The notes under the pieces are model-generated. The model did not search any database. It had not been told where the DNA came from and saw only the letters and a list, made by a program, of their open reading frames with translations. From Streptomyces sp. NBC_01116 (GTDB lineage: Bacteria > Actinomycetota > Actinomycetes > Streptomycetales > Streptomycetaceae): a DNA stretch of 64,000 bases. Position numbers and translations under genes: made by a program. Below, piece by piece: positions 25,638 through 34,365 of this stretch. Position 1 is the first letter of the stretch. Each line of letters starts with the position of its first letter. The stretch is taken from contig NZ_CP108644.1 in the NCBI RefSeq assembly GCF_041435495.1, positions 6,309,501 to 6,373,500 of the forward strand, given 5' to 3'.

Positions 25638-25643
25638 TAGCCT
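25638..25643 (+). promoter_or_regulatory. Candidate -10 box of the thi transporter mRNA
   Basis: TAGCCT lies about 20 nt upstream of the riboswitch P1 stem, and would start the transcript near 25650. No good -35 is visible. Confidence 0.35.
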
Positions 25644-25664
25644 GGGCCCGAAATCAACTTCATA

Positions 25665-25768
25665 TTCCGACAGGGGAGCGCCACAGCGCTGAGAGTGCGG
25701 CACCAAGGACAGGTTGGCCGCAGACCCTCTGAACCTCGCCCGGGTCATTCCGGGTAGGAAGTTCGGAC
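25665..25768 (+). ncRNA. Thiamine pyrophosphate (TPP) riboswitch, THI element
   Basis: The conserved cores are present in order: AGGGGAGCG, the pyrimidine-sensing CTGAGAGTG, GACCCTCTGAACCT, and CCGGGTAGGAAG. TCCGA at the 5' side and TCGGA at the 3' side form P1. TPP binding should lower expression of the thiBPQ genes 92 nt downstream. A perfect 12+5 bp hairpin and a Shine-Dalgarno hairpin follow as candidate expression platforms. Confidence 0.95.
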
Positions 25769-25785
25769 CTTACTCAAGCTGTTGC

Positions 25786-25824
25786 GCCCTGCCCGCTTCC
25801 GGTTCGCCGGACAGCGGGCGGGGC
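25786..25824 (+). terminator. TTCG hairpin in the riboswitch expression platform
   Basis: A 12-bp outer stem (GCCCTGCCCGCT / AGCGGGCGGGGC, one G-U pair), one bulged C and a 5-bp inner stem (TCCGG / CCGGA) close a TTCG tetraloop. It sits 17 nt after the TPP aptamer. It may be the ligand-controlled terminator, though it has no T-run. Confidence 0.65.
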
Positions 25825-25833
25825 CGCGTCTCT

Positions 25834-25853
25834 TCCTGGTCACCTCCAGGAGG
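25834..25853 (+). promoter_or_regulatory. Hairpin sequestering the thiB Shine-Dalgarno
   Basis: TCCTGG (25834-25839) pairs with CCAGGA (25846-25851) and so covers four of the six bases of AGGAGG (25848-25853), 6 nt before the thiB ATG. This would give translational control in addition to, or instead of, termination. Confidence 0.55.
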
Positions 25854-25859
25854 AATCAC

Positions 25860-26954
25860 ATGAACACCACCACGAAGTACGCGGCGGCAGCGCTCGCCGC
25901 CGCGCTCGGCGTCACCGTGCTCGCGGGCTGCGGCGACGACGGTTCCGCCGGCTCCGGGGAGTCCAAGGGCCCCGGCTCCAGGACCGTGACCCTGGTCAGC
26001 CACGACTCCTTCAACGTCTCGGACAAGGTGCTGAAGGCGTTCACGAAGGAGACCGGCTACAAGGTCGAGATCCTCAAGAGCGGCGACGCCGGGGCCGCGC
26101 TCAACCAGGAGATCCTGACCAAGGGCTCCCCGCGCGGCGACGTCTTCTTCGGCGTCGACAACACCCTGCTCTCCCGCGCCCTCGACAACGGCCTGTTCAC
26201 CGCGTACGAGGCCAAGGGCCTGGACACGGTCGCGGCGGACACGCAGACGGACGAGAAACACCGTGTCACGCCCGTCGACACCGGCGACATCTGCGTCAAC
26301 TACGACAAGAAGTACTTCGCCGAGAAGAAGCTCGCGCCGCCGAAGACCTTCCAGGACCTGCTCAAGCCCGCGTACAAGAACCTCCTCGTCACCGAGAACG
26401 CCGCGAGCTCCTCGCCCGGTCTCGGCTTCCTGCTCGGCACCATCGCCGCGGAGGGAGAGGACGGCTACGAGGCGTACTGGAAGAAGCTGAAGGCCAACGG
26501 CGTCAAGGTCGTCGACGGCTGGGAGCAGGCGTACAACGAGGAGTTCTCCGGGTCCGCGGGCGGCAAGAAGACAGGCGCCGACCGGCCGCTCGTCGTCAGC
26601 TACGCCTCCAGTCCGCCCGTCGAGGTGCTCTACGCCGACCCGCAGCCGAAGGAGGCCCCCACCGGGGTCGCCACCGGAACGTGCTTCCGGCAGACCGAGT
26701 ACGCCGGGCTGCTGACCGGGGCGAAGAACGAGGCGGGCGGCAAGGCGCTGCTGGACTTCATGATCAGCAAGACGTTCCAGGAGGACATGCCGCTGAACAT
26801 GTTCGTGAACCCGGTCGTGAAGGGCGCGGCCCTGCCCGAGCTGTTCACGAAGTTCGGCGAGAGGATCGACACGCCTCCCACCGTCGCGCCCGAGAAGATC
26901 ACCGCCAACCGTGAGCAGTGGATCCAGTCGTGGCAGTCGCTGGTCCTGAAGTAG
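25860..26954 (+). CDS. thiB: Thiamine ABC transporter substrate-binding lipoprotein
   Basis: A 364-aa exported lipoprotein with lipobox LAGC at residues 21-24. The mature part begins with VTLVSHDSFNVSDKVLKAFT, matching ThiB/TbpA-type binding proteins, and includes GVDNTLLSRAL and the closing SWQSLVLK. It would deliver thiamine or TPP to ThiPQ. I use the ATG at 25860 after AGGAGG; the reading frame opens further upstream inside the riboswitch leader. Its 3' end overlaps thiP by 37 nt. Confidence 0.94.
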   Translation: MNTTTKYAAAALAAALGVTVLAGCGDDGSAGSGESKGPGSRTVTLVSHDSFNVSDKVLKAFTKETGYKVEILKSGDAGAALNQEILTKGSPRGDVFFGVDNTLLSRALDNGLFTAYEAKGLDTVAADTQTDEKHRVTPVDTGDICVNYDKKYFAEKKLAPPKTFQDLLKPAYKNLLVTENAASSSPGLGFLLGTIAAEGEDGYEAYWKKLKANGVKVVDGWEQAYNEEFSGSAGGKKTGADRPLVVSYASSPPVEVLYADPQPKEAPTGVATGTCFRQTEYAGLLTGAKNEAGGKALLDFMISKTFQEDMPLNMFVNPVVKGAALPELFTKFGERIDTPPTVAPEKITANREQWIQSWQSLVLK

Positions 26955-28651
26955 ACCCCGGGGCGAAGACCGCCGAGGCCGCCCGGACCCGACGCGGGGC
27001 CGGGCGGCGCGGGGCAGCGCTGCGGCTCGGCCTGATGGCCGTGCCGGTGGTGTTCTTCGCGGTGTTCTTCGCCTATCCCGTGACCGCCATCGTCGGTCGC
27101 GGGCTCAAGGCGGGGGGCGACTGGCAGTTCGGGCGGATCGGCGAGGTGCTGGCCCGCCCGGACATCCTCGACGTGCTCTGGTTCACCACCTGGCAGGCCC
27201 TCGCCTCGACCGCCCTCACCCTGCTGATCGCCCTGCCCGGGGCGTATGTCTTCGCCCGGTTCGACTTTCCCGGCAAGCAGGTTCTGAGGGCGGTCGTCAC
27301 CGTGCCCTTCGTGCTGCCCACCGTCGTCGTCGGCACCGCGTTCCTGGCGCTGCTCGGGCGCGGCGGGCTCCTCGACGAGCTGTGGGGCGTCCGCCTCGAC
27401 ACCACCGTGTGGGCGATCCTGCTGGCCCACGTCTTCTTCAACTACGCGGTGGTCGTGCGGACGGTGGGCGGGCTCTGGTCCCAGCTGGACCCGCGGCAGG
27501 AGGAGGCCGCGCGGGTGCTGGGGGCCGGGCGGTTCGCCGCCTTCCGCCGGGTGACGCTGCCCGCGCTCGCCCCGGCCGTCGCCGCCGCCGCGCTGATGGT
27601 CTTCCTCTTCACCTTCACCTCCTTCGGCGTCGTGCAGATCCTCGGCGGACCCGCGTACGCCACCCTGGAGGTGGAGGTCTACCGGCAGACCGCGCAGCTG
27701 CTGGACCTGCCGACGGCGGCCGTGCTGACCCTGGTGCAGTTCGCCGCGGTCGGTGCGATCCTCGCCGTGCACGCCGTGACCGTACGCCGCCGGGAGCGGG
27801 CGCTGAAGCTCGTCGACCCGGCGCAGACCTCCCGCCGGCCGCGCGGAGCCGGACAGTGGGCGCTGCTCGGCGGCGTACTGCTCACGGCACTGTTGCTGAT
27901 CCTGCTGCCGCTCGGTGTGCTGGTGGAACGGTCCTTCGACGGGCCCGGGGGTTACGGCTTCGGCTACTACGAGGCCCTCCAGTCGGCCGGGTCCGGCGGC
28001 TCCTCCACCTTCCTGGTCCCGCCGCTGGAGGCCGTCGGCAACTCCCTGCGGTACGCGCTCGTCGCGACGCTCATCGCCCTCGTCGTCGGCGGGCTCGCGG
28101 CGGCGGCCCTGACCCGGCGGGCCGGGCCGCTGGTCCGCGGCTTCGACGCGCTGCTGATGCTGCCGCTCGGGGTCTCCGCCGTCACCGTCGGCTTCGGCTT
28201 CCTGATCACCCTGGACGAGCCGCCGCTCGACCTGCGTACCTCCTGGATCCTGGTCCCGCTGGCGCAGGCGCTGGTCGGCGTCCCCTTCGTCGTACGCACC
28301 ATGCTGCCGGTGCTGCGCGCGGTCGACGACCGGCTGCGGGAGGCCGCCGCCGTGCTGGGGGCCTCCCCGTTGCGGGCCTGGCGGGAGGTCGATCTGCCGC
28401 TGGTGCGGCGGGCGGTGCTGGTCGCTGCGGGCTTCGCCTTCGCCGTCTCCCTCGGGGAGTTCGGCGCGACGGTCTTCATCGCACGACCCGACAACCCGAC
28501 CCTGCCGGTCGCCGTCGCCCGGCTGCTGGGCCGGTCCGGGGAGCTCAACTACGGGCAGGCGATGGCCCTCAGCACGATTCTCATGCTGGTGTGCGCGGTG
28601 TCGCTGCTGCTCCTCGAACGTATCCGCACCGACCGATCCGGGGAGTTCTGA
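26918..28651 (+). CDS. thiP: Thiamine ABC transporter permease (fused)
   Basis: A 577-aa membrane protein with two permease domains in tandem, about twelve TM segments. Each has the EAA-type loop contacting the ATPase: EEAARVLGAGRFAAFRRVTL in the first and REAAAVLGASPLRAWREVDL in the second. This is the usual ThiP arrangement. The start could be GTG 26918 or GTG 26930; both lie inside the 3' end of thiB and neither has a strong ribosome site, so coupling is likely. thiQ follows by 5 nt. Confidence 0.93.
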   Translation: MDPVVAVAGPEVDPGAKTAEAARTRRGAGRRGAALRLGLMAVPVVFFAVFFAYPVTAIVGRGLKAGGDWQFGRIGEVLARPDILDVLWFTTWQALASTALTLLIALPGAYVFARFDFPGKQVLRAVVTVPFVLPTVVVGTAFLALLGRGGLLDELWGVRLDTTVWAILLAHVFFNYAVVVRTVGGLWSQLDPRQEEAARVLGAGRFAAFRRVTLPALAPAVAAAALMVFLFTFTSFGVVQILGGPAYATLEVEVYRQTAQLLDLPTAAVLTLVQFAAVGAILAVHAVTVRRRERALKLVDPAQTSRRPRGAGQWALLGGVLLTALLLILLPLGVLVERSFDGPGGYGFGYYEALQSAGSGGSSTFLVPPLEAVGNSLRYALVATLIALVVGGLAAAALTRRAGPLVRGFDALLMLPLGVSAVTVGFGFLITLDEPPLDLRTSWILVPLAQALVGVPFVVRTMLPVLRAVDDRLREAAAVLGASPLRAWREVDLPLVRRAVLVAAGFAFAVSLGEFGATVFIARPDNPTLPVAVARLLGRSGELNYGQAMALSTILMLVCAVSLLLLERIRTDRSGEF

Positions 28652-28656
28652 ACGAC

Positions 28657-29706
28657 ATGCTGAGCTTGCGGGAAGCCACCGTGCGGTTCGGGAGGCGGAC
28701 GGCGCTGGACGCGGTCGACCTGGAGGTCGCCGACCACCGGATCGTCTGCCTGCTCGGCCCCAGCGGCAGCGGGAAGTCCACCCTGCTCCGGGCCGTCGCC
28801 GGACTCCAGCCCATGGACGGCGGCCGGGTCCTGCTGGCCGGGCAGGACCAGGGCGGTGTCCCGGTGCACCGGCGCGGCCTCGGCCTGATGTTCCAGGACC
28901 ACCAGCTCTTCCCGCACCGGGACGTCGGCGCCAACGTCGCCTTCGGGCTCCGGATGCACGGCGTCGGGCGGGCCGAGGCCGAGCACCGGGTCCGGGAGCT
29001 GCTGGAGCTGGTCGGCCTGCCCGGGGCCGAACGCCGCGCGGTCGCCGCACTGTCCGGCGGTGAGCAGCAGCGCGTCGCCCTGGCCCGCGCCCTGGCCCCG
29101 CGCCCGAAGCTCCTGATGCTGGACGAGCCGCTCGGCCAGCTCGACCGCAGCCTCCGCGAACGGCTCGTCGTCGAACTGCGCACCCTGTTCCAGGAGTTGG
29201 GCACCACCGTGCTGGCCGTCACGCACGACCAGGGCGAGGCGTTCGCGCTCGCCGACCGGGTCGTCGTGATGCGGGACGGCCGGATCGCGCAGGAGGGCGG
29301 TCCGCTGGACGTCTGGCAGCGCCCCGCCTCGGCGTTCGTCGCCCGCTTCCTCGGCTTCGACAACGTCACCGGGGCGACCGTGACCGGCCGGGCCGCCGCC
29401 ACCGCCTGGGGCAAGGTCCCGGTGCCCGAGGGCTCCCCGCAGGGCGAGGTGGATCTGCTGGTCCGGCCCGCCGGCGTCCTGATCGGCGCCCCCGAGGACG
29501 GCCTGCGCTGCACGGTCGGCGTCCGCACCTTCCGGGGGAACCACGTGACCGTACGCCTGACGCCCGAGAACGCGCCGGTGCTGGAGGCCGAGTGCGCCCT
29601 GCGGGACACCCCGGACGAGGGCGCGGTCGTGGGCGTCCGCTTCGACGCGGCGGAGACGGTGGTGCTGGCGGCCGGGGCGGACGGTCCCGGGGCGGACGCC
29701 TCCTGA
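28657..29706 (+). CDS. thiQ: Thiamine ABC transporter ATP-binding protein
   Basis: A 349-aa ABC ATPase: Walker A GPSGSGKST at residues 34-42, Q-loop GLMFQDHQLF, signature LSGGEQQR, Walker B LLMLDEP and the H-loop in AVTHDQ. A C-terminal TOBE-like extension of about 110 residues makes it longer than E. coli ThiQ. GGGAG lies 12 nt upstream. It is the last gene of the TPP-controlled unit; its stop is 4 nt from the convergent response-regulator gene, with no room for a normal terminator. Confidence 0.92.
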   Translation: MLSLREATVRFGRRTALDAVDLEVADHRIVCLLGPSGSGKSTLLRAVAGLQPMDGGRVLLAGQDQGGVPVHRRGLGLMFQDHQLFPHRDVGANVAFGLRMHGVGRAEAEHRVRELLELVGLPGAERRAVAALSGGEQQRVALARALAPRPKLLMLDEPLGQLDRSLRERLVVELRTLFQELGTTVLAVTHDQGEAFALADRVVVMRDGRIAQEGGPLDVWQRPASAFVARFLGFDNVTGATVTGRAAATAWGKVPVPEGSPQGEVDLLVRPAGVLIGAPEDGLRCTVGVRTFRGNHVTVRLTPENAPVLEAECALRDTPDEGAVVGVRFDAAETVVLAAGADGPGADAS

Positions 29707-29710
29707 GGGC

Positions 29711-30379
29711 TCAGGGAGCCTGGGCCCCCGCCACCACCAGCCCCAGTTCGTACGCCAGGATGACCGCCTGGGCCCGGTCCCGCAGGTCCATCTTCGCGAA
29801 CAGCCGGTTGATGTGGGTCTTCACCGTGTGGTCGGTGATGGTCAGCCGGGCGGCGATGTCCGCGTTGGACAGGCCCCGGGCGATCAGGACGAGCACCTCC
29901 GCCTCGCGCGCGGTCAGCCCGTCGATCGAGCGCGGCGGGGGAGCGCTGACCCGCTGCCGGGTGAACTCCGCGATGAGCCGCCCGGTGATCTCGGGAGCCA
30001 GCAGGGCGTGGCCGTCCGCCACCACCCGTACCGCGTGCAGCAGTTCGGGGAAGGTGGCGTCCTTGAGCAGGAAGCCGCTGGCCCCGGCGGTGAGCGCGTC
30101 GTACACGTACTCGTCCAGGCCGAACGTCGTCAGCATCAGCGCCCTGGTCGTCCCGCCCGACGCGGCGACGATGACGCGCGCCGCGTCGATGCCGCTGAGC
30201 CTGGGCATGCGGATGTCCAACAGCGCCACATCGGGACGCAGTTCGGCCGCCCTGAGCACGGCCTGCTCGCCGTCCTCCGCCTCCCCGACCACCTCGATGT
30301 CGTCCTGCGTGTTCAGCAGGCCGGCGAACGCCGTCCGCACGACGGCCTGGTCGTCGGCCACCAGCACCCGGATCACCAC
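29711..30379 (-). CDS. NarL/FixJ-family response regulator
   Basis: A 222-aa regulator. The receiver has the phospho-acceptor Asp55 (ALLDIRMPRLSG), the switch Thr in LMLTTFG and Lys in GFLLKDA. The C-terminal LuxR helix-turn-helix is LTAREAEVLVLIARGLSNAD to ITDHTVKTHINRLF. The GTG start overlaps the 3' end of the kinase gene by 7 nt, so they form a two-component pair. The signal is unknown. It converges tightly with thiQ. Confidence 0.95.
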   Translation of the reverse strand: MVIRVLVADDQAVVRTAFAGLLNTQDDIEVVGEAEDGEQAVLRAAELRPDVALLDIRMPRLSGIDAARVIVAASGGTTRALMLTTFGLDEYVYDALTAGASGFLLKDATFPELLHAVRVVADGHALLAPEITGRLIAEFTRQRVSAPPPRSIDGLTAREAEVLVLIARGLSNADIAARLTITDHTVKTHINRLFAKMDLRDRAQAVILAYELGLVVAGAQAP

Positions 30380-31662
30380 GGAAGTTCCGCCTCCACGAGA
30401 AAGCCGCCGGCCGGGCCCCGGCCGGTGGTGAGTCCGCCGCCCAGCAGCGCGGCCCGCTCGGCCATGCCCACCAGGCCGTGCCCCGGCCGTCCGGAGCCGC
30501 CGGAGGGATCGGGGCCCGGCCCGTCGTCCGTCGCGCGGACCGTCAACAGGCCCGGCCGGTAGCGGAGTTCCACGATCGTGTGCGCACCCGGCGCATGGCG
30601 TCGGGCGTTCGTCAGCGCCTCCTGGACGATCCGGTACGCCGACAGCTCCCAGGACGCGGGCAGCGGGGCCCGCTCGCCGGTGACCCGCAGCTCGGCCGCA
30701 CCGCCCGCCGCCCGGTGCTGGTCGAGGAGGTCGTCGAGACCGGCCAGCGAGGGCTGCGGGGCGGTGAGCGGCGCCGCTTCGGGGCCGTCGCCCGTCCGCA
30801 GCACTCCGAGCAGCCGCCGCAGCTCCGCCATGGAGGACCGCGCCGTGCCCGCGATCTCCTGGAAGGCGTCCCGCGCCGAGGGCGGGAGGCCCGGCGTCGT
30901 GTACGTGGCGCTCTCGGCCCGCACCGCGATCACCGACACCGAGTGCGCGATCATGTCATGCAACTCCCTGGCGATCGCGGCCCGTTCCGCCTCGGCCGCC
31001 TGCCGCCGCTCCATCGCCAGCAGCCGGGACTGCGCGGCGGCCCGGGTGTGCCGGGTCTCCTCCCGCGCCCGCACCGCGTCACCCGTGCTCACCGCACCCA
31101 GGATCATCACCGTCAGCACCAGCGTCTCGGCGTACAGCCCCAGACTGAACCGGTCGGTGCCCTGGAGCGCGGGCAGCCCCGGGGAGCCGTCCCGCGCCCA
31201 CCGGTCGATGTGCACCAGATTGACGGCGAGCGCGGCCAGCGAACCGACCGGCACGAGCACCGCCGGGTGCTGCACCCGGTGCCGCCCGAGCGTGTAGCAG
31301 CCGATCAGGGACCCGGCGATGGTCGCGTACGCCATGTTGCCGTCGGTCGCGAAGCTGAGGAGGGCCGCGCCCACGGTCAGGAAGCCCACGGCGGGCCGCG
31401 TCGCCCGCAGGGTCAGCGAGGCCGTGCAGACCAGCACCCCGAAGGCCGTGATCGCCGAGCCCGGTACGACGGCCAGCTCCACGACCGCGAAGAGCGTCAG
31501 CGCTCCTCCGGTCAGCCAGGCGTACGCGGGCTCCGCCGTCCAGTGCCGCAGCCGTCGCCGGACGGACCGGTCCACGGGCCGGGCGTCGGCGGCGATGGCC
31601 GTGGCGTCGGCCGTGGCGTCGGTGGCGGTGGCCGGGCGGTCCGGCGGGACGGTGCGCGTCAT
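30373..31662 (-). CDS. Sensor histidine kinase (HisKA_3 type)
   Basis: A 429-aa membrane kinase. After about 40 polar residues come roughly five or six TM segments (ALTLFAVVELAVV, GVLVCTASLTLRA, SLIGCYTLGR and others). The dimerisation box ELHDMIAHSVSVIAVRAES carries the phosphorylated His, and the ATPase domain has EALTNARRHAPG, DDGPGPD and GHGLVGMAERA. The ATG giving MTRTVPPD was chosen; an upstream start is possible. There is no large extracellular sensor, so it may read a membrane signal (inference). Confidence 0.92.
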   Translation of the reverse strand: MTRTVPPDRPATATDATADATAIAADARPVDRSVRRRLRHWTAEPAYAWLTGGALTLFAVVELAVVPGSAITAFGVLVCTASLTLRATRPAVGFLTVGAALLSFATDGNMAYATIAGSLIGCYTLGRHRVQHPAVLVPVGSLAALAVNLVHIDRWARDGSPGLPALQGTDRFSLGLYAETLVLTVMILGAVSTGDAVRAREETRHTRAAAQSRLLAMERRQAAEAERAAIARELHDMIAHSVSVIAVRAESATYTTPGLPPSARDAFQEIAGTARSSMAELRRLLGVLRTGDGPEAAPLTAPQPSLAGLDDLLDQHRAAGGAAELRVTGERAPLPASWELSAYRIVQEALTNARRHAPGAHTIVELRYRPGLLTVRATDDGPGPDPSGGSGRPGHGLVGMAERAALLGGGLTTGRGPAGGFLVEAELPW

Positions 31663-31790
31663 ACGGAGATTCTTCGCCAACCGTGGGGCCGGCGCATCGG
31701 AGCAGGGGTGGAGTTCGCGATGCCGTCTCATGCCACGGGTTGACCCCAGGGACCGGACGGTGGTGTGACGTTCCGCGAACGACCCGTTCC

Positions 31791-31806
31791 TAGCCTCGGA
31801 CGCATG
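31791..31806 (+). promoter_or_regulatory. -10 box placing transcription start at the ATG
   Basis: TAGCCT at 31791-31796 is followed by 7 nt and then the ATG at 31804, with no Shine-Dalgarno. This suggests a leaderless mRNA for the GT87-like gene. Confidence 0.4.
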
Positions 31807-33057
31807 GCCACTTTCGCGCTCTCCACCCCTTCCGACCTGCACCGGGACCGTTCCGCGCTGCCCGGCGACGCGGCCTGGTGGACGTTCTGCGCGGCCACCG
31901 CCCTGGCGCTCGGGACCTTCTCCTCGCTCGGCCCGCACCGGGTCTGGGGAGCCGCCGCGGCCCTCGGCTACACGGCCGCCGCGGTGCTCGCGGCGCGCGG
32001 GCGGAGCCCCCGTACGGCCGGCGCGGTCGCCGTCACCGGCGCGGTGCTGCTGCCCCTGCTGGTGCTTCTCGCCGTGGACCGGGCGCAGTTGGAGGTCGAC
32101 GTCGTCGCCCGTTCGGCGGGGCTCCTGCTCTCCGAGGGCACGCCCTATCGCGAACGGCCCACCGTGCCCGAGGACTTCAACCCGTATCTCCCCGGCATGG
32201 CGGTCTTCGGGATACCGGAGGCGGTGGCCGGGCCCGGGGTGTTCACCGACCCCCGGCTGTGGATGGGCGCCGCCTTCCTCGGCGCGTTCGCCCTCGCCCT
32301 CCCGGCGGCGGCCCGCGTGGAGGCGCCCCGGTGGCTCGCCGCCTGCCCCCTGGTGGCGCTGCCGCTCGCGGTCGGCGGGGTCGATCTGCCGGTGGCCGGG
32401 CTGATGTGCCTGGGGCTGGCTCGTGCGGGGCAGGGGCGGGCGGGCGCGGCCGGACTGGCGCTCGGTCTGGCCGCCGCCCTCAAGTGGACCGCGTGGCCGG
32501 CGGTACCGGTGGCCCTCGCGCTGCTCGCCACGGCCCCCGGGGGCGACGGCCGCCTGCGGAGTCGCGCCGCCCTGCGCTGCGGGCTCGTCGCCCTGTTCAC
32601 CGCCGCCGTGCTCGTCCTGCCCGCAGCCCTGCGCGACCCGGGAGCCTTCCGGGCCCATGTCGTCGACTTCCCCCTCGGGCTCACCGGAGCCGTCTCGTCC
32701 GCCGCCAGCCCGCTCCCCGGCCATCTGCTCGCCACCCACGTCCCCGGCGGCCGGACCCTGGCGCTCCTGCTGCTCGGGGTGAGCGCCCTGCTCCTCGCCG
32801 TCTCCCTGCTCGTCCGGCCCCCGGCGACGGCGTCCGCCGCCGCCGCGCGGCTCGCGCTCGGACTGCTCCTGGCCATCGCGTTCATGCCCGCGAGCCGGTT
32901 CGGCTATCTGGTGCACCCGGTGGTCCTCGCGGCCTGGGCCCTCGCCCGGCAGCCGCCCGCCCACTCCCACCGCGTACGTGAGCGGGTGCGCGAACGCGTC
33001 GTCGACCCCGTGCGCGCACTCGCACGCGTACGCGTACGGAAGCAGGGCTCCCGATGA
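31804..33057 (+). CDS. GT87-like polyprenol-phosphate mannosyltransferase, membrane
   Basis: A 417-aa polytopic protein with about nine or ten TM segments. The DVVARSAGLLLSEGTPYRER and FNPYLPGMAVFG segments resemble the first periplasmic loop of DUF2029/GT87 enzymes, where an acidic residue is catalytic. Family members include mycobacterial PimE-type mannosyltransferases; the donor here is not proven. The stop overlaps the following GT4 gene by 4 nt (ATGA), so the two probably act on the same lipid-linked glycan. The C-terminus is Arg-rich. Confidence 0.7.
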   Translation: MATFALSTPSDLHRDRSALPGDAAWWTFCAATALALGTFSSLGPHRVWGAAAALGYTAAAVLAARGRSPRTAGAVAVTGAVLLPLLVLLAVDRAQLEVDVVARSAGLLLSEGTPYRERPTVPEDFNPYLPGMAVFGIPEAVAGPGVFTDPRLWMGAAFLGAFALALPAAARVEAPRWLAACPLVALPLAVGGVDLPVAGLMCLGLARAGQGRAGAAGLALGLAAALKWTAWPAVPVALALLATAPGGDGRLRSRAALRCGLVALFTAAVLVLPAALRDPGAFRAHVVDFPLGLTGAVSSAASPLPGHLLATHVPGGRTLALLLLGVSALLLAVSLLVRPPATASAAAARLALGLLLAIAFMPASRFGYLVHPVVLAAWALARQPPAHSHRVRERVRERVVDPVRALARVRVRKQGSR

Positions 33058-34262
33058 CGCGCCGCCGCACCCTCGTGGTGACCAACGACTTCCCGCCGCG
33101 CCAGGGCGGCATCGAGACCTTCGCCCACGCCATGACCAGCCGGTTCCCCACGGACTCCGTCGTCGTCTACACCTCCGCCGAACCCGGGGCGGCCGCCCAT
33201 GACGCCGCCCTGCCCCACCCCGTGGTCCGCGATCCGGCCCGCACCCTGCTCCCGGTCCCGCGCGTCGCCGCCCGCGCGGTGGAGATCGCCCGCCACCACG
33301 GCTGCGACAGCGTCTGGTTCGGGGCCGCCGCACCGCTCGGGCTGCTGGCGGACCGGCTGCGCCGGGAGAGCGGGGTGCGGCGGGCCGTGGCCACGACGCA
33401 CGGGCACGAGGTGTGGTGGGCCCGCACGCCCGGAGCCCGGACCCTGCTCCGGCGGATCGGTGACCGCACCGACACCGTGACCTACCTGGGCGAGGCGACC
33501 CGCGCCCCCATCGCCGCCGCACTGGGCCCGGCCGCCGCCCGCCGCATGGTGCGCCTGGCCCCGGGGGTGGACGCGGAGGCGTTCCGCGTACGGGAGGGGG
33601 CGCGCGAGGCCGTACGGGAGGAGGCCTGCGATGTCGAGCGGTCCGGGGCGCGGGGCGGCCTGCGCCCTCCGGCGGGCGGCGTCCGTGAGCGGTACGGCCT
33701 GGGCGGGCGGCCCGTGATCCTCTGCGCGGCGCGGCTCGTCCCCCGCAAGGGCCAGGACACCCTGATCCGCGCCCTGCCCGCCGTGCGGCGCGCGGTACCC
33801 GACGCCGTGCTCCTGCTGACCGGCGACGGACCCCACGCCCGGACCCTGCGCCGGCTCGCCGCGGACACCGGGGTCGCGGACGCGGTGGTCCTGGCCGGCG
33901 GGCAGCCGCACACGGCGATGCCGGAGCACTACGCGGCCTGCGACGTCTTCGCCATGCCGTGCCGCACCCGCAGACGGGGCCTGGAGGTGGAGGGGCTGGG
34001 CATCGTCTTCCTGGAGGCGGCCGCCGCCGGGCTGCCGGTCCTCGTCGGCGACTCGGGCGGCGCGCCGGACACCGTACGGGACGGGGAGACGGGACACGTG
34101 GTCGACGGGCGGGACGTCGCCGCCGTCGCGGACCGGCTGGTGGAGCTGCTGCGGGACCGGGCGGGGTCGCGGGCGATGGGGGAGAAGGGCCGGGCGTGGG
34201 TCCGCGAGGCCTGGGGGTGGGAGAGGACGTACGACACCCTCGCGGGACTGCTGGCCCCCTGA
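33054..34262 (+). CDS. GT4 glycosyltransferase, PimB'-like
   Basis: A 402-aa GT-B glycosyltransferase. TNDFPPRQGGIETF at the N-terminus and the nucleotide-sugar segment EGLGIVFLEAAAAGLPVLVG (E-x7-E) near 320 are typical of GT4. The TNDFPP-GGIE start is the pattern of PimB' (GDP-mannose: phosphatidylinositol monomannoside transferase), but sugar specificity is inference. An insertion of about 30 residues (RVREGAREAVREEACDVERS) separates the two domains and is unusual. It is coupled to the membrane transferase upstream. Confidence 0.8.
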   Translation: MTRRRTLVVTNDFPPRQGGIETFAHAMTSRFPTDSVVVYTSAEPGAAAHDAALPHPVVRDPARTLLPVPRVAARAVEIARHHGCDSVWFGAAAPLGLLADRLRRESGVRRAVATTHGHEVWWARTPGARTLLRRIGDRTDTVTYLGEATRAPIAAALGPAAARRMVRLAPGVDAEAFRVREGAREAVREEACDVERSGARGGLRPPAGGVRERYGLGGRPVILCAARLVPRKGQDTLIRALPAVRRAVPDAVLLLTGDGPHARTLRRLAADTGVADAVVLAGGQPHTAMPEHYAACDVFAMPCRTRRRGLEVEGLGIVFLEAAAAGLPVLVGDSGGAPDTVRDGETGHVVDGRDVAAVADRLVELLRDRAGSRAMGEKGRAWVREAWGWERTYDTLAGLLAP

Positions 34263-34365
34263 CCGGCGTGGCAGGCGGGCCGCGGGCCGGGCAAGCTGGA
34301 GGCGGACACCCCCGCGCCCGGCGCTCCGGCGGCGCGGACGGCCGGATCGGACAAGGACCGTGATC

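Noticed and set aside
28549..29544. Minus-strand frames antisense to thiQ
   Set aside because: Shadow of the ABC ATPase gene; no start context and composition unlike a protein.
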